Positions 45,501 through 54,500 of a stretch of 64,000 bases of DNA are shown here, piece after piece. Location: NCBI GenBank assembly GCA_025463135.1, contig JAOAPY010000052.1, positions 1-64,000 of the forward strand, read 5' to 3'. The notes under the pieces are model-generated. The model made no database searches and had not been told where the DNA came from. It was given only the letters and a program-made list of their open reading frames with translations. The position numbers and the translations under genes were made by a program. This stretch comes from Acidobacteriota bacterium (GTDB lineage Bacteria; Acidobacteriota; Blastocatellia; Pyrinomonadales; Pyrinomonadaceae). Every line of letters begins with the position of its first letter. Within the stretch, counting starts at the first letter, position 1.

Positions 45501-45906
45501 TGGTGAGCCGCGTCTGGTTACTGCCATCAGCGTTCATGGAATAGATTTCGAAGTTTCCGTCCCGGTTACTCATGAACACTATTTTGCTGCCGTCAGGAGA
45601 CCATTTGGGTTGGTCATCATAAGCAGCATTGGTAGTCAGTCGAGTTTGATTGCTGCCATTGGTGTCCATCACGTAGATGTCGTGGTTGCCGCCAAATCGA
45701 GAACTACCAAAGACAATCTTTGAGCCATTAGCGCTCGCGCGCGAAGTTTTTGACAGCTCAACTTTCCTGGTCGTGCCGGAGCCTGGCAGCTTGACCGCCT
45801 CGCAGGCCGAGGTCTCGCTCACCTGCATCGCAGGTGAACTCGCGTCGGAGTTGGATGACATAAGAACGGCAACTCCCGTGATTGCGATGGCTGTGACAAA
45901 AGCCAT
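42568..45906 (-). CDS. Exported PD40 / regulatory-like / Calx-beta / CHRD protein with C-terminal DUF4214
   Basis: A 1112-residue protein. The N-terminal hydrophobic signal begins at the ATG, but a positively charged stretch (WKRILT) continues in frame upstream without an ATG, GTG or TTG, so the real start is uncertain. Six PD40/TolB-type propeller blades are at ~55-339 (WSPDGSKIVF, EIFVMNADGSNRTQL). Three regulatory-like beta-sandwiches are at ~340-599, Calx-beta at ~600-715, CHRD at ~719-832 (AHVHAGAPGVNGPIIFPLP, HSEGFQGGEIRGQLLW) and DUF4214 at ~835-1112, of a second subtype (CQSDVEC, RFGPTASRNNNEC). The same CHRD-DUF4214 pair is repeated at 61220 and in the fragment at 42320. Confidence 0.85.
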   Translation of the reverse strand: MAFVTAIAITGVAVLMSSNSDASSPAMQVSETSACEAVKLPGSGTTRKVELSKTSRASANGSKIVFGSSRFGGNHDIYVMDTNGSNQTRLTTNAAYDDQPKWSPDGSKIVFMSNRDGNFEIYSMNADGSNQTRLTNNPAADGFPAWSPDGSKIAFVNGDLRAPESFEIFVMNADGNNRIRLTNDSLIDGVPAWSPDGTKIVFMSGAGSVFNPNAFEIFVMNADGTNRTQLTSNSVADGQPSYSPDGSKILFASGDAMNPNGVEIFVMNANGSNRTQLTTNSITDGFPSWSPDGSKIVFAGGSVGDETTVEIFTMDATGGNRTQLTTNSSLDWFADWQPGPVPVNGKVTDISGVGIIGVTLTITGAPNGFTVSTVTDANGNYSLNNTFGGDTLTPTKSGYVFDPESVRAVSSGGPVPITGTFNFIGGTAVYTLSGRVIDGTGAGLSNILITVTGSQQRVELTDAGGNYAIHGLFAGGNFTIKPSQNGFVFNPVQVGFTNLPAGDRTVPTFVGTMHPYTITGQVKDNLNNSLSAVLLSLRRVGGTDGVAASTNAGGNYTLTNVASEATYTLTPSKAGYSFSPTSVTFTTPTGNQTANFTGTPLPAVQFSLSNYDVNEGDVFVTVTVNRSGDTTLPSTVDFASSNGTAIQTRDYEVANGTLTFAAGDTSRTFRVLIVNDVYAEGSETVNLTLSSPAGAVLGAQTSSTVTIADNDSAGTTSPAARQFVSNLVGADEVPATPNTVKGNGGIFQLSNDELSGKVSLLFSGLTGAETGAHVHAGAPGVNGPIIFPLPLGNPINDFIVNPTPQQVIDLRAGQQYMNVHSEGFQGGEIRGQLLWNPAEEADFFVRQAYFDFLSRVPDANGFAFWVDQITQCQSDVECLRRKRVDVSNAFFYEQEFQQTAGYVLRLYRGAYGNNQPFPNPNPNAGFPNEEKKLPSYAVFVADRARVIGGANLAQKQLDLANLFVTRPEFVTRYPGSLATADQFVDALLLTLQNDLGVNLSSQRANLINVYNTQGGRGATLYRLADENVTNPIANQPFINAEYNRSFVLGQYFGYLRRNPDIPGFMFWLGQVNGAPLRDVPRQHAMVCSFITSGEFQFRFGPTASRNNNECGQ

Positions 45907-46169
45907 CGTCAGGATTCGTTTCCAGAAAAAAGTATTTCTGCGGGTGAGTTAAGTGCAGCATTTTATTAACATCCTTTCCTCAGCCAATGTGGGACTATGA
46001 GCAGTAGGGACTGTCGTTCACGCTTCCAGCTGGCAAACACTATGCCGGCAAGCATGTCTTCGTCCTCAGAACTTCCCTGAAAACAGCCTTCACGATCCGA
46101 CAATTCGGGACTGATCTTCCCAAAGCAACGATTCACCTTCTATCGCAAATACCCTGCGCCTGGCTACTA
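45907..46169. other. Intergenic region upstream of the PD40-CHRD-DUF4214 gene
   Basis: A 263-nt gap separating this gene from the BB-AA-Z-type operon upstream; its own promoter is expected here, but none is clearly readable. Confidence 0.35.
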
Positions 46170-49100
46170 CTACTGCGGACACTCGGAATTATTATGAGTA
46201 ACAATCGAACTGAATCTTTGTTGGTACTCACTTGAGGTAATGAACGAACAGACCATGGCATGCTGCCGGGCTACGTCTCGCAGTGGCGCCCCGTTAACCT
46301 GGCCCAGCCAGAAGAGCAATCCCGCGATGTCCGGATTACGCCGCAGATAACCAAAGTACTGCGTGACTACAAAAGCCCGATTGTATTCGGCGTCGATAAA
46401 CGCGCGGTTGTTAATTGGGTTCGTCGACAGGTTGTCATCAGCGAGGCGATATACGACAGCGCCACGCCCCCCGGAATTAAAGAGATCGATCAATCCCTGG
46501 CGCTGCGAAGTCAGATCGGCGCCGATGTCACTTCTTATCGCACTCAAGATTGAGTCGACGAAGGCTGGTCCATCAAGTGTCGCTGGATACTTCGCCAAAA
46601 ACTCACCCCTCAAAACAAATGCGTTCGCGAGGTCCAACTGGGCCTGGGCCAACTGAGATCCACCGACGACGCGGGCCCGGTCAGCCACAAACGCGTCATA
46701 GGCAAGAACCTTCTTTTCCTCTCCGGGATGGTTAGGATCAGGATTGGAATTCGGAAATGGCTGGTCGTTTCCAAATGCGGCGCGGTAAAGCCGATATACG
46801 AATGAACCGGTCTGCTGAAACTCCAACTCATAGAAGAACGCGTTTGATACATCCACACGCTTATTGTGCAGGCAGATTGGATCGGAACCGCATTGGGTTA
46901 TTTCTCCGACCCAGAAATTCAAACCATTTGTGTCAGCATTACGACTTAGAAAATCGGCATAGTGCTGACGAACAAAGAATTGAGCGTCATCAGCCGGGCT
47001 ATTAGCCGGCGGCGCGGTGTCATTGTCTGATATCGACAAGACGGCGGCGCCTGGCGCAACTAACGCAGCTCCTTTCGCGGCACTGAGAGTGAGATTGACA
47101 GTCCTGTCGCCATCTACGTAAGCATTATCCGTAACCAGCACGGTAAACGTTTTGCTGGTCACGCCTGGTGCAAACGTGAGCGTACCTGTAGCCGCCGTGT
47201 AATCTCTGGATTGTCTGGCGGTGCCGTTACTGGTTGCGTAATCAATCGAGCCAGCCGTAGAAATATCTCCCTCGCGTATTACCGTAACCGCGATGGACCT
47301 CGCTCCTTCTGACACAGTGTACGAGGGGGCAGCGAACTTGATGCTGGTAAGCGGAGGCGGCACGGTATTAGTAAAGGCCAAATAGCCTGCACCCGCTGCA
47401 GCCGTGAATGAGCTCGTAACATTCAGCGCTTCATCTATGAAATATACCTTCCCAGAGGCAGCCGCAGCGATTTCGCCGCTATTTGAAATCTCAATGTCCG
47501 TCGGGATCTCGGGAAGGTAGAATGATTTCACAAACGCCCCTGTGCTACTGAAGTGAAACACCTGGAAGCTTGTAGCGTAAATTTCTCCCGCGTGATCCAC
47601 GGCAAGGTGACGAACGTTCTCAGCGCCGGCTAAATTGATCGTCTTCACTAAAGCCAGAGTGGCTGGATCGTAGGCCTTGATCTGAGAGCCGCTTGTCGTG
47701 CCGACGATGCCATAAAGCAACGCGTCCTGGCCGACGGTCAGATGACAGAATGTGAGATCGGCGGCAAACCTTTGAAAACTGGAATCTGTGAGGTTGATGC
47801 GAATGATGCCCTGCGTTTGCGATGAGCCGGGATCGCTTATGGTCTTGTCCGTGACATAAATGTAGTTACCAAAACCAGCGATACCTTCCTGCTGGTTGTA
47901 GATGCTCCAAGGATTCCAACCAGGATATGCATGATGTCGCCACAGCCCCTGGCTCATACCATAGCCGGTGAGATATGAAGCGTCAGCAGGACCATTATAG
48001 ATTTCTGCCTCGCCACTCTGATCCACAACCACGTCGCCAAGGTAATAACCAAACTGTGGCGTTCCGGTTGGAAAAGGCACAATCACACTCTGTACGGCGG
48101 CGCCGGAGTGAGAATATTCAGTCAGGATCTTACCTGCGGTAGCCAGTAAGTTTCCCGATGTAAAGGGCCGGAGTTGATTTAACTGAGCGAAAAAGGCGGT
48201 CGTAGTTTCGTCGGCTACTATTGTCACATTCGAACTCTGCGGCGTGAAAGAGTATCCAGCCAGCACGGCCGACAGTTGGTGAGTCACTCCTTTGCGCAGA
48301 TGGAAGAAAGTCAGGTTGCCGAGAGTGTCGCTCACGCCGGACGAAGTAAACGGGCCGCTTAGATTCACAGTCACCCCAGACAATCCCTGCCCCGCTTGAT
48401 CGACAATCCGAACTCTGAGGTTTCCGAATAACGCTGATCCTGAGAAGTCGACTGTTTGGTCGTCCGAAAGATTTGAAACCGTCTTGCTAACCGGAGTGAA
48501 GGTGTAGTCGGAACTCGCTGGGCTGACGACAAAACTGCCTCCCGGGATCAGCGGGCTGAGAGAATAATTGCCGTTGTTATCTGTCGTTACAAAGCCGCTT
48601 TGCGATCCCGAGATGTTCACTCTTATTCCCGGCAAACCAGCGCCGTTGCTTGCATTCACAACGCGGCCATAGATGACGTAATACAAAACGGCAGTGAAGT
48701 TCGCCGTCTGGTCACCGGGCAATGACGTAAAGCTCGCCGAAAAAGGACTGAAAAAGAAGTGCGTCTTGGTAGGCCTAACGGTGTACGCACCCACTGCCGG
48801 CAAATCGTTAAAGGTGTAACGTCCGTCGCTATCAGTCTGGGTGTTGGCGGTCTGGGCGCCGGTTAAGAGCAGCAATGCTCCACTGGCAGCGCTGCCATCG
48901 GTATTCAGTATTTGCCCGCTGATCTTAAAGTGTCGCACCGACGCAATAAAAAACGCGGTTTGATTTAAGCTCAGATTCGTGAACGACTGGCTGGGCGGAT
49001 TAAAGTCGTAATAGGGACTCGCGGGTGTGACGGTGTAGTTGCCGCCGGCAGGCACATTGCCGAATGAGTAGTTACCTTGTGGATCGGTCCATTGGCTGCC

Positions 49101-51581
49101 GGTAAGCGATCCCGTCAACTTCACCATCACATTTCCGATACCATTGTTATTAGCATCGGCTATGCGGCCGCTGATCGTGTTTACATTTTGTTGTTGGACG
49201 CCAATCTTCGCGACGAAGCCCCCTTGGTTGAAATAATCGGCGGTTGAAAAAGTGCGGAAAGCGCCCGGCGTGACGGGAAAATCCGTGGAATAGGTAAAGC
49301 CTGCAACGTAGATAGCCCCCGCTTCATCGACCGCAATCGCGCGTGACACGTCCGTACCGTTGCCGCCCAGATAGGTCGAGAAGACTAAATCGCTGCCGCT
49401 TGCATTCAGTTTGAAAACGACGAGGTTGTCAATATCGCTGACCGTGCGTTGCACGGCATCGGGCGTGGTAGGAAAGTGGCCCGAGCTCGTGGTGCCCGTA
49501 ACATAAGCCTCTCCATTCGCATTAATCGCAATCGCGCGGCCTACATCCGTCAGGCCATACTCGGAACCGACGTAGGTTGAGTAGACCAGTTGCGAGCCGG
49601 CGGGGTCTAGTTTAGTCACGAACATATCGAGCGTGTAACGTGCGCCATTGAGAAAAGTGCGATAGGCGCCGGGCGTAACAGGAAAATTGTCCGACTCAGT
49701 AATGCCGGTCGCAAACACGTTACCCGCGGAATCCAGTGCCAGTCCCTCGCAGGAATCGTGACCAATTCCTCCGAGGTAAGTCGAATAAATCAGATTTGAA
49801 CCGTTGCTGTTGAGTTTGGTAATGAAGGCATCAGACATGCCGCTTGAACCCACCCGAAAAGCGCCGGGGGTGGTTGGAAAAGCACCGGGACTCACTGGAG
49901 CATCGGGCCCATAGGTGATGCCGGCCACATAAATATTTGTATCTGTGTCAACGGCTAGATCGTTGGCCCAGTCCGGACCGGGACCTCCCAGATAAGTCGA
50001 GAAGACCAGCGCGGTGCCGGTTGCATTTAGTTTGGTGACAAACGCGTCCTGATTACCGGCATTGGTCGGCTGCCGCACGCCGCTCGTGACTGGAAAGTTA
50101 GTTGAGTCGGTGGTTCCCGTGACGTAAGCGTTGTTATTTGCGTCCAGGGCGATAGCGTAAGCTTCATCGTTTCCCTGACCGCCGAGGTAGGTCGAATACA
50201 CCAGCGTGTCGCCGTTGGGCCCAATCTTGCTCACGAAGGCATCATTGGCCACAAACCCAAAACCCGGTGCGGCAGCCAAAGCAGTTTGCCAGGCGCCCGG
50301 CGTGGTGGGAAAGTTAAACGATGCGGTCCAGCCGGTAATGTAAGCATTGCCGGCGCCATCGATCGCTATTCCCCGACCTTCTTCATAACCATTGCTCGCT
50401 CGCTGTCCCGTTGCGCCACTTGTATTTCCACCCAAATACGTGGAATAGACTACGCCGTTGCCCGCCGCATTAAGCTTCATGATGAAAGCATCTTTGACAG
50501 GTGCGTTGGGGCTGGAACCAGGTTTGGATTGGAACGCATCGGGAGTGATCGGAAAGTCTGTAGAGAATGTATAGCCCGTCAGAAAAGCATTTCCGGCAGA
50601 GTCCACTACGATGCCGGTACAGTCATCGCTCATACTGCCACCGATATAGGTCGAGTAATTCAGGACCGGATCGATCACCAGCGCTTTGCCGGTATCATAG
50701 CCCTCCACTGCAAATCCAACCTCGTTATCTTTATTGATGAAGTAGCGAGCCTGAACGGATTGTTTGGCAGCGCCGACTTGCTGATAAACGTACGGCTTGC
50801 GCTGGATGAAGGAAGCGTTCCGCTGCTTGATAATCAAATCTCCCTGGCTGTTTATCTTGACGGCTCGGGCTCCGCCAAAACTAAGTCGTATCGCCGCGGG
50901 ATCGACGCCGGGCGATACCACGAAATCATATTCAAGTTGATGTTGATCGCCGTAGTAGACGAGATCGATGCCCGGGTAAATATTTTGGTAATGGACGCGA
51001 GCATAGGTGCGAATATTAGTTCGCCATTTCTCGGGATCACTGCCGGTGAAATAGTTTGCCTTGCCGGGAAGCTCGTCAGTGCCGGCCGCGCCGGCGCCGG
51101 AGTCAGCTCCGATCAATTTCATCCTCAACACGTCCGTCTCTCGCAAAGCGGCGGGGCGCGGGTGTTTCCGGTGTGAAGATGATTCTGCTTGCGGTCGACT
51201 GAGTGCCAACACTGCGGTATCCGCGGTCAGGAAAAATCCGTAACCTGCGCCCCGCGTGTAGTACTTCACTTCGGAGTTTGCTTGCCCCGAATTAACTTCA
51301 AAGCTCAGCGGCAATCGACCGTAGTTCTCTTCGATGGCTGCGCCTGCTTTGGAATCAACAAGCCGCGACGGCTCGAGTAACTTCTGCCGTTCAAGTGCTG
51401 AGGTGGGCGACAAGTGCGGCTTCGCCGCTGCAACTCCTGGCCCGGTGTGGCGGGGAGTTACAAAGGCAATACACAGCAACAGTACGCCGCAGAATGAAAG
51501 TACGCAGGAAAGCGTTAGCGGTCGTAAGACCTTGATATCGAACTGCCTTGATTGGCAATTAGTCTTTGAGAGTCTAAACAT
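46170..51581 (-). CDS. Giant exported SBBP-propeller / Calx-beta protein with C-terminal DUF4214
   Basis: A 1803-residue protein and the largest in the window. A hydrophobic signal (~24-42) is followed by the SBBP-associated N-terminal domain (DUF7948-like, ~75-300: LPLSFEVNSGQANSEVKYYTRG, YQNIYPGIDLVYYG). About nine SBBP propeller repeats are at ~303-790 (LVYSTYLGGxGxDxAxAIAxDxxGNAYVTG). Four regulatory-like sandwiches (~793-1147), a second non-SBBP propeller-like region (~1147-1407), one Calx-beta (~1410-1520) and DUF4214 (~1528-1803; CGSDPIC, VCSFITSSEYQQRF, SECPQ) follow. It starts 17 nt after the stop of the gene at 51599 and is therefore likely the last gene of a three-gene operon. Probably an outer-surface binding protein. 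Confidence 0.87.
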   Translation of the reverse strand: MFRLSKTNCQSRQFDIKVLRPLTLSCVLSFCGVLLLCIAFVTPRHTGPGVAAAKPHLSPTSALERQKLLEPSRLVDSKAGAAIEENYGRLPLSFEVNSGQANSEVKYYTRGAGYGFFLTADTAVLALSRPQAESSSHRKHPRPAALRETDVLRMKLIGADSGAGAAGTDELPGKANYFTGSDPEKWRTNIRTYARVHYQNIYPGIDLVYYGDQHQLEYDFVVSPGVDPAAIRLSFGGARAVKINSQGDLIIKQRNASFIQRKPYVYQQVGAAKQSVQARYFINKDNEVGFAVEGYDTGKALVIDPVLNYSTYIGGSMSDDCTGIVVDSAGNAFLTGYTFSTDFPITPDAFQSKPGSSPNAPVKDAFIMKLNAAGNGVVYSTYLGGNTSGATGQRASNGYEEGRGIAIDGAGNAYITGWTASFNFPTTPGAWQTALAAAPGFGFVANDAFVSKIGPNGDTLVYSTYLGGQGNDEAYAIALDANNNAYVTGTTDSTNFPVTSGVRQPTNAGNQDAFVTKLNATGTALVFSTYLGGPGPDWANDLAVDTDTNIYVAGITYGPDAPVSPGAFPTTPGAFRVGSSGMSDAFITKLNSNGSNLIYSTYLGGIGHDSCEGLALDSAGNVFATGITESDNFPVTPGAYRTFLNGARYTLDMFVTKLDPAGSQLVYSTYVGSEYGLTDVGRAIAINANGEAYVTGTTSSGHFPTTPDAVQRTVSDIDNLVVFKLNASGSDLVFSTYLGGNGTDVSRAIAVDEAGAIYVAGFTYSTDFPVTPGAFRTFSTADYFNQGGFVAKIGVQQQNVNTISGRIADANNNGIGNVMVKLTGSLTGSQWTDPQGNYSFGNVPAGGNYTVTPASPYYDFNPPSQSFTNLSLNQTAFFIASVRHFKISGQILNTDGSAASGALLLLTGAQTANTQTDSDGRYTFNDLPAVGAYTVRPTKTHFFFSPFSASFTSLPGDQTANFTAVLYYVIYGRVVNASNGAGLPGIRVNISGSQSGFVTTDNNGNYSLSPLIPGGSFVVSPASSDYTFTPVSKTVSNLSDDQTVDFSGSALFGNLRVRIVDQAGQGLSGVTVNLSGPFTSSGVSDTLGNLTFFHLRKGVTHQLSAVLAGYSFTPQSSNVTIVADETTTAFFAQLNQLRPFTSGNLLATAGKILTEYSHSGAAVQSVIVPFPTGTPQFGYYLGDVVVDQSGEAEIYNGPADASYLTGYGMSQGLWRHHAYPGWNPWSIYNQQEGIAGFGNYIYVTDKTISDPGSSQTQGIIRINLTDSSFQRFAADLTFCHLTVGQDALLYGIVGTTSGSQIKAYDPATLALVKTINLAGAENVRHLAVDHAGEIYATSFQVFHFSSTGAFVKSFYLPEIPTDIEISNSGEIAAAASGKVYFIDEALNVTSSFTAAAGAGYLAFTNTVPPPLTSIKFAAPSYTVSEGARSIAVTVIREGDISTAGSIDYATSNGTARQSRDYTAATGTLTFAPGVTSKTFTVLVTDNAYVDGDRTVNLTLSAAKGAALVAPGAAVLSISDNDTAPPANSPADDAQFFVRQHYADFLSRNADTNGLNFWVGEITQCGSDPICLHNKRVDVSNAFFYELEFQQTGSFVYRLYRAAFGNDQPFPNSNPDPNHPGEEKKVLAYDAFVADRARVVGGSQLAQAQLDLANAFVLRGEFLAKYPATLDGPAFVDSILSAIRSDIGADLTSQRQGLIDLFNSGGRGAVVYRLADDNLSTNPINNRAFIDAEYNRAFVVTQYFGYLRRNPDIAGLLFWLGQVNGAPLRDVARQHAMVCSFITSSEYQQRFSSIVTHNNSECPQ

Positions 51582-51598
51582 CTCTTTACTTCATATAC

Positions 51599-54500
51599 CT
51601 ACTGGCATTCGGTGTTACTGTGACTTACCACTGGACTGAATCGCTGCTGATACTCGGTCGAAGTAATGAAGGAGCAGACCATGGCGTGCTGCCTGGCGAC
51701 ATCTCGCAAGGGCGCGCCGTTTACCTGATTCAACCAGAATACGAAGCCGGCCATGTCCGGATTGCGACGCAGGTAGCCAAAGTATTGCGTGGCCACAAAT
51801 GCTCGGTTGTACTCGGCATTAATAAACGCCCGGTTGTTGATCGGATTCGTCAGCACGTTGTCATCGGCTAAGCGGTATAACACTGCGCCCCGTCCGCCTT
51901 CAAAGAATAGATCAATCAGTGCTTGTCGCTGTAAACCCAGGTTCACGCCAATATCAGTCAGAATCGTGTTCAGTAGAGAGTCGACAAATGCCTGGGCATT
52001 CAATCCCGCGGGGTATTTCGATAGAAACTCGGGACGCTGTACAAAGGCATTTGCCAGATCCAATTGCGCTTGGGCCAGACTCTTGCCGCCTATGACCCTG
52101 GCTCGGTCGTTCGCGAAGGCCTGATAACTAAGCAGTTTTTTCTCTTCATCGGGATGGGCGGGATCCGGAACTGGATTTGGAGATGGCTGATTGTTTCCGA
52201 AAGCGGCGCGATATTGACGATAGACGTAAGCACCAGTCTGTTGAAATTCCAATTCATAGAAGAAGGCATTGGACACATCAACACGCTTGGTGCGAAGGCA
52301 TACCGGGTCGCCATTACACTGGGTGATCACGCCACTCCAAAAATCGAATCCCGACTGATCGGGGACTCGGCTGAGAAAATCGTAGTAATGCTGTCGCACA
52401 AAGAATCGCGCATCTGCATTGTCGAGCGGATTAAATACCGGCGGTGATGAATCGTCGTCCAGGATTGTGACTACCGCCGTACTTTGGCCGCCCACTACGG
52501 CGCCCGACGGATTACTGAGAGTGAGGTTAAATGTTTCGTCACCTTCCACATAAACATCATTCACAATCGGAACGTTGAAGATCTTACTAGTCTCGCCGGG
52601 GAGGAAGGTAATCGCAGCTCCGGAAATTGTGTAATCAGCGCGCTGTCGTGCGCTCCCATCGGTGGTTGCCACCTCGATCGTACTCGTCGTCAACGAATTG
52701 CCCGTGCGCGTAATAGTTGTCGTAAAGGTGGCGGCGTCCTCGGTAACAACATTGCCGCTGGAAAATTGAATCGAAGGAGTGACGTAGTTGACGATTGTTC
52801 CGACACCCTGAGAATCGGCAATGGTTGCGCCGGTCGCGTTTGAGATATTTGCAAAGAGTGTTTCGTCAGCCTCAGGAATCTGATCACCGATAATGGTTAC
52901 CTGGAAACCAGTGCGCGTAACCCCGGGGGCTATCACGATCCCTCCGGATGCCGACAGGTAATCTACGTTCTGGGTCGCCGTGCCGGGGGCAGTGTTGTAT
53001 TGAAAGAAAACCTGTTGCGTGCTTGGCTGCGATAGGGTGACGGCGAAACCCATTAGGCTGGTACCGGACGCGCCTTCAACGACGGTGACATCACGAATCG
53101 TGAGAAACGGAAGCCCACTGGGTGGACCATCCGAAATCGTCCCCAGCCCTTCTGAATCTGCCAAAGTCCCGCCGTCCGGATTGCTGAGGTTTACACTAAA
53201 GGTTTCATTTCCCTCGGCCGTTGAATCAGGAATGATTGGGACAGTCACCGCTTGGTGGGTTACGCCAGGTGCAAACGTTAGAGTCCCCGCTACGGATTGA
53301 AAGTCGGATCCCGCGGTTGCCGTCCCTCCACTGGTAGCGTATTGAACAGTCACGGTTTGTGTGCTTGCCGTCGACAAGGCGACGTCGAACACAGCATTCG
53401 CTGCGCCGTTACCATCCGAAACTCCCACATCGCTAATCGATATCGATGGCGGTACCTGCACATCATCGTTGATGATTGTGCCTACTGCCTGGCCACGTCC
53501 GATTGTGATGTCGCCGTTGCAGGGCGTGATCTGGGCCAGAAAAGTTTCTTTCGGCTCGAAGTCAAAGTCGCCGGTTACCTGGACGGTAAAGGTTGCCGTC
53601 GTCGTGCCGGGATTGAAACCGATGTTAGCCGGTGGATTGAAAATCGCTCCCCCAACCTGGATAAAATCACCACTGGCAGCCGTCGCAGTTCCGTCGGCAG
53701 TCGAAGCCTGGACACAAATCGATTTGCCGCTTATTTGTGAGAGTGAGAGGTTGAAACGAGCAGGGGTTGAGGCGCCGTTGCCCTCAACCACGACCACATC
53801 GCTTATTGAAACAATGGGCGGAGGATCGTTATCGAGAATTATGCCGGTTGCCGTCGCCACGCCATTCGAGAAGGTCGCACCGCTGGGATTGCTAAGCACG
53901 ACTTGAAAAGACTCATTAAACTCATCAAAGGTATCTCCAATAATCGGCACAGAGATTTGCTGCGGTGTTGACTGGCGCGGACCAAAAGTCAGAGTACCGC
54001 TCACCGGCTGAAAATCTACATTGCTCGTTGCCGTTCCTGCGTTTGTCTGGTATTGAACCGTAACCGTTCGTCCAGTCAACGGTGAGAGAGTAACCGTAAA
54101 CAGCGCATTGGTAGTGCCGCTGTCGCCTTCATTCACGCTTACATTGCTTATCGAAAGCACGGGAGGAGTGCTGTGATCTTGAAGGGTTATTAGCTCGCTA
54201 CCGGGCGTGCCAATCGAATCAATGTTGGGTCCGTTCTGTAGGCGCACCAGGAAAGTCTCGTCCGGTTCCGTGTTGGCATCGTCAAGGATCGGAATGTCAA
54301 ACGTCTTACTCGTCTCGCCGTCGTTGAAAACAAGCGTGCCGGACGCCGGTACATAGTCCGCCCCGGCGGTTGCTGTGATATCCGCGGTCGTGTAATCGAC
54401 AGCCAGCACCCCTTTGCTCCCGCCGGTACGAATTAGATTGACTGTTACAAAGCCCACATCCTCGATGACCCTCAATGAAGACGTGGTGAATTGGACACTT

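Noticed and set aside
50286-51176. 296-codon plus-strand frame antisense to the SBBP protein
   Set aside because: Shadow of the repetitive SBBP gene, whose frame has the domain signature.
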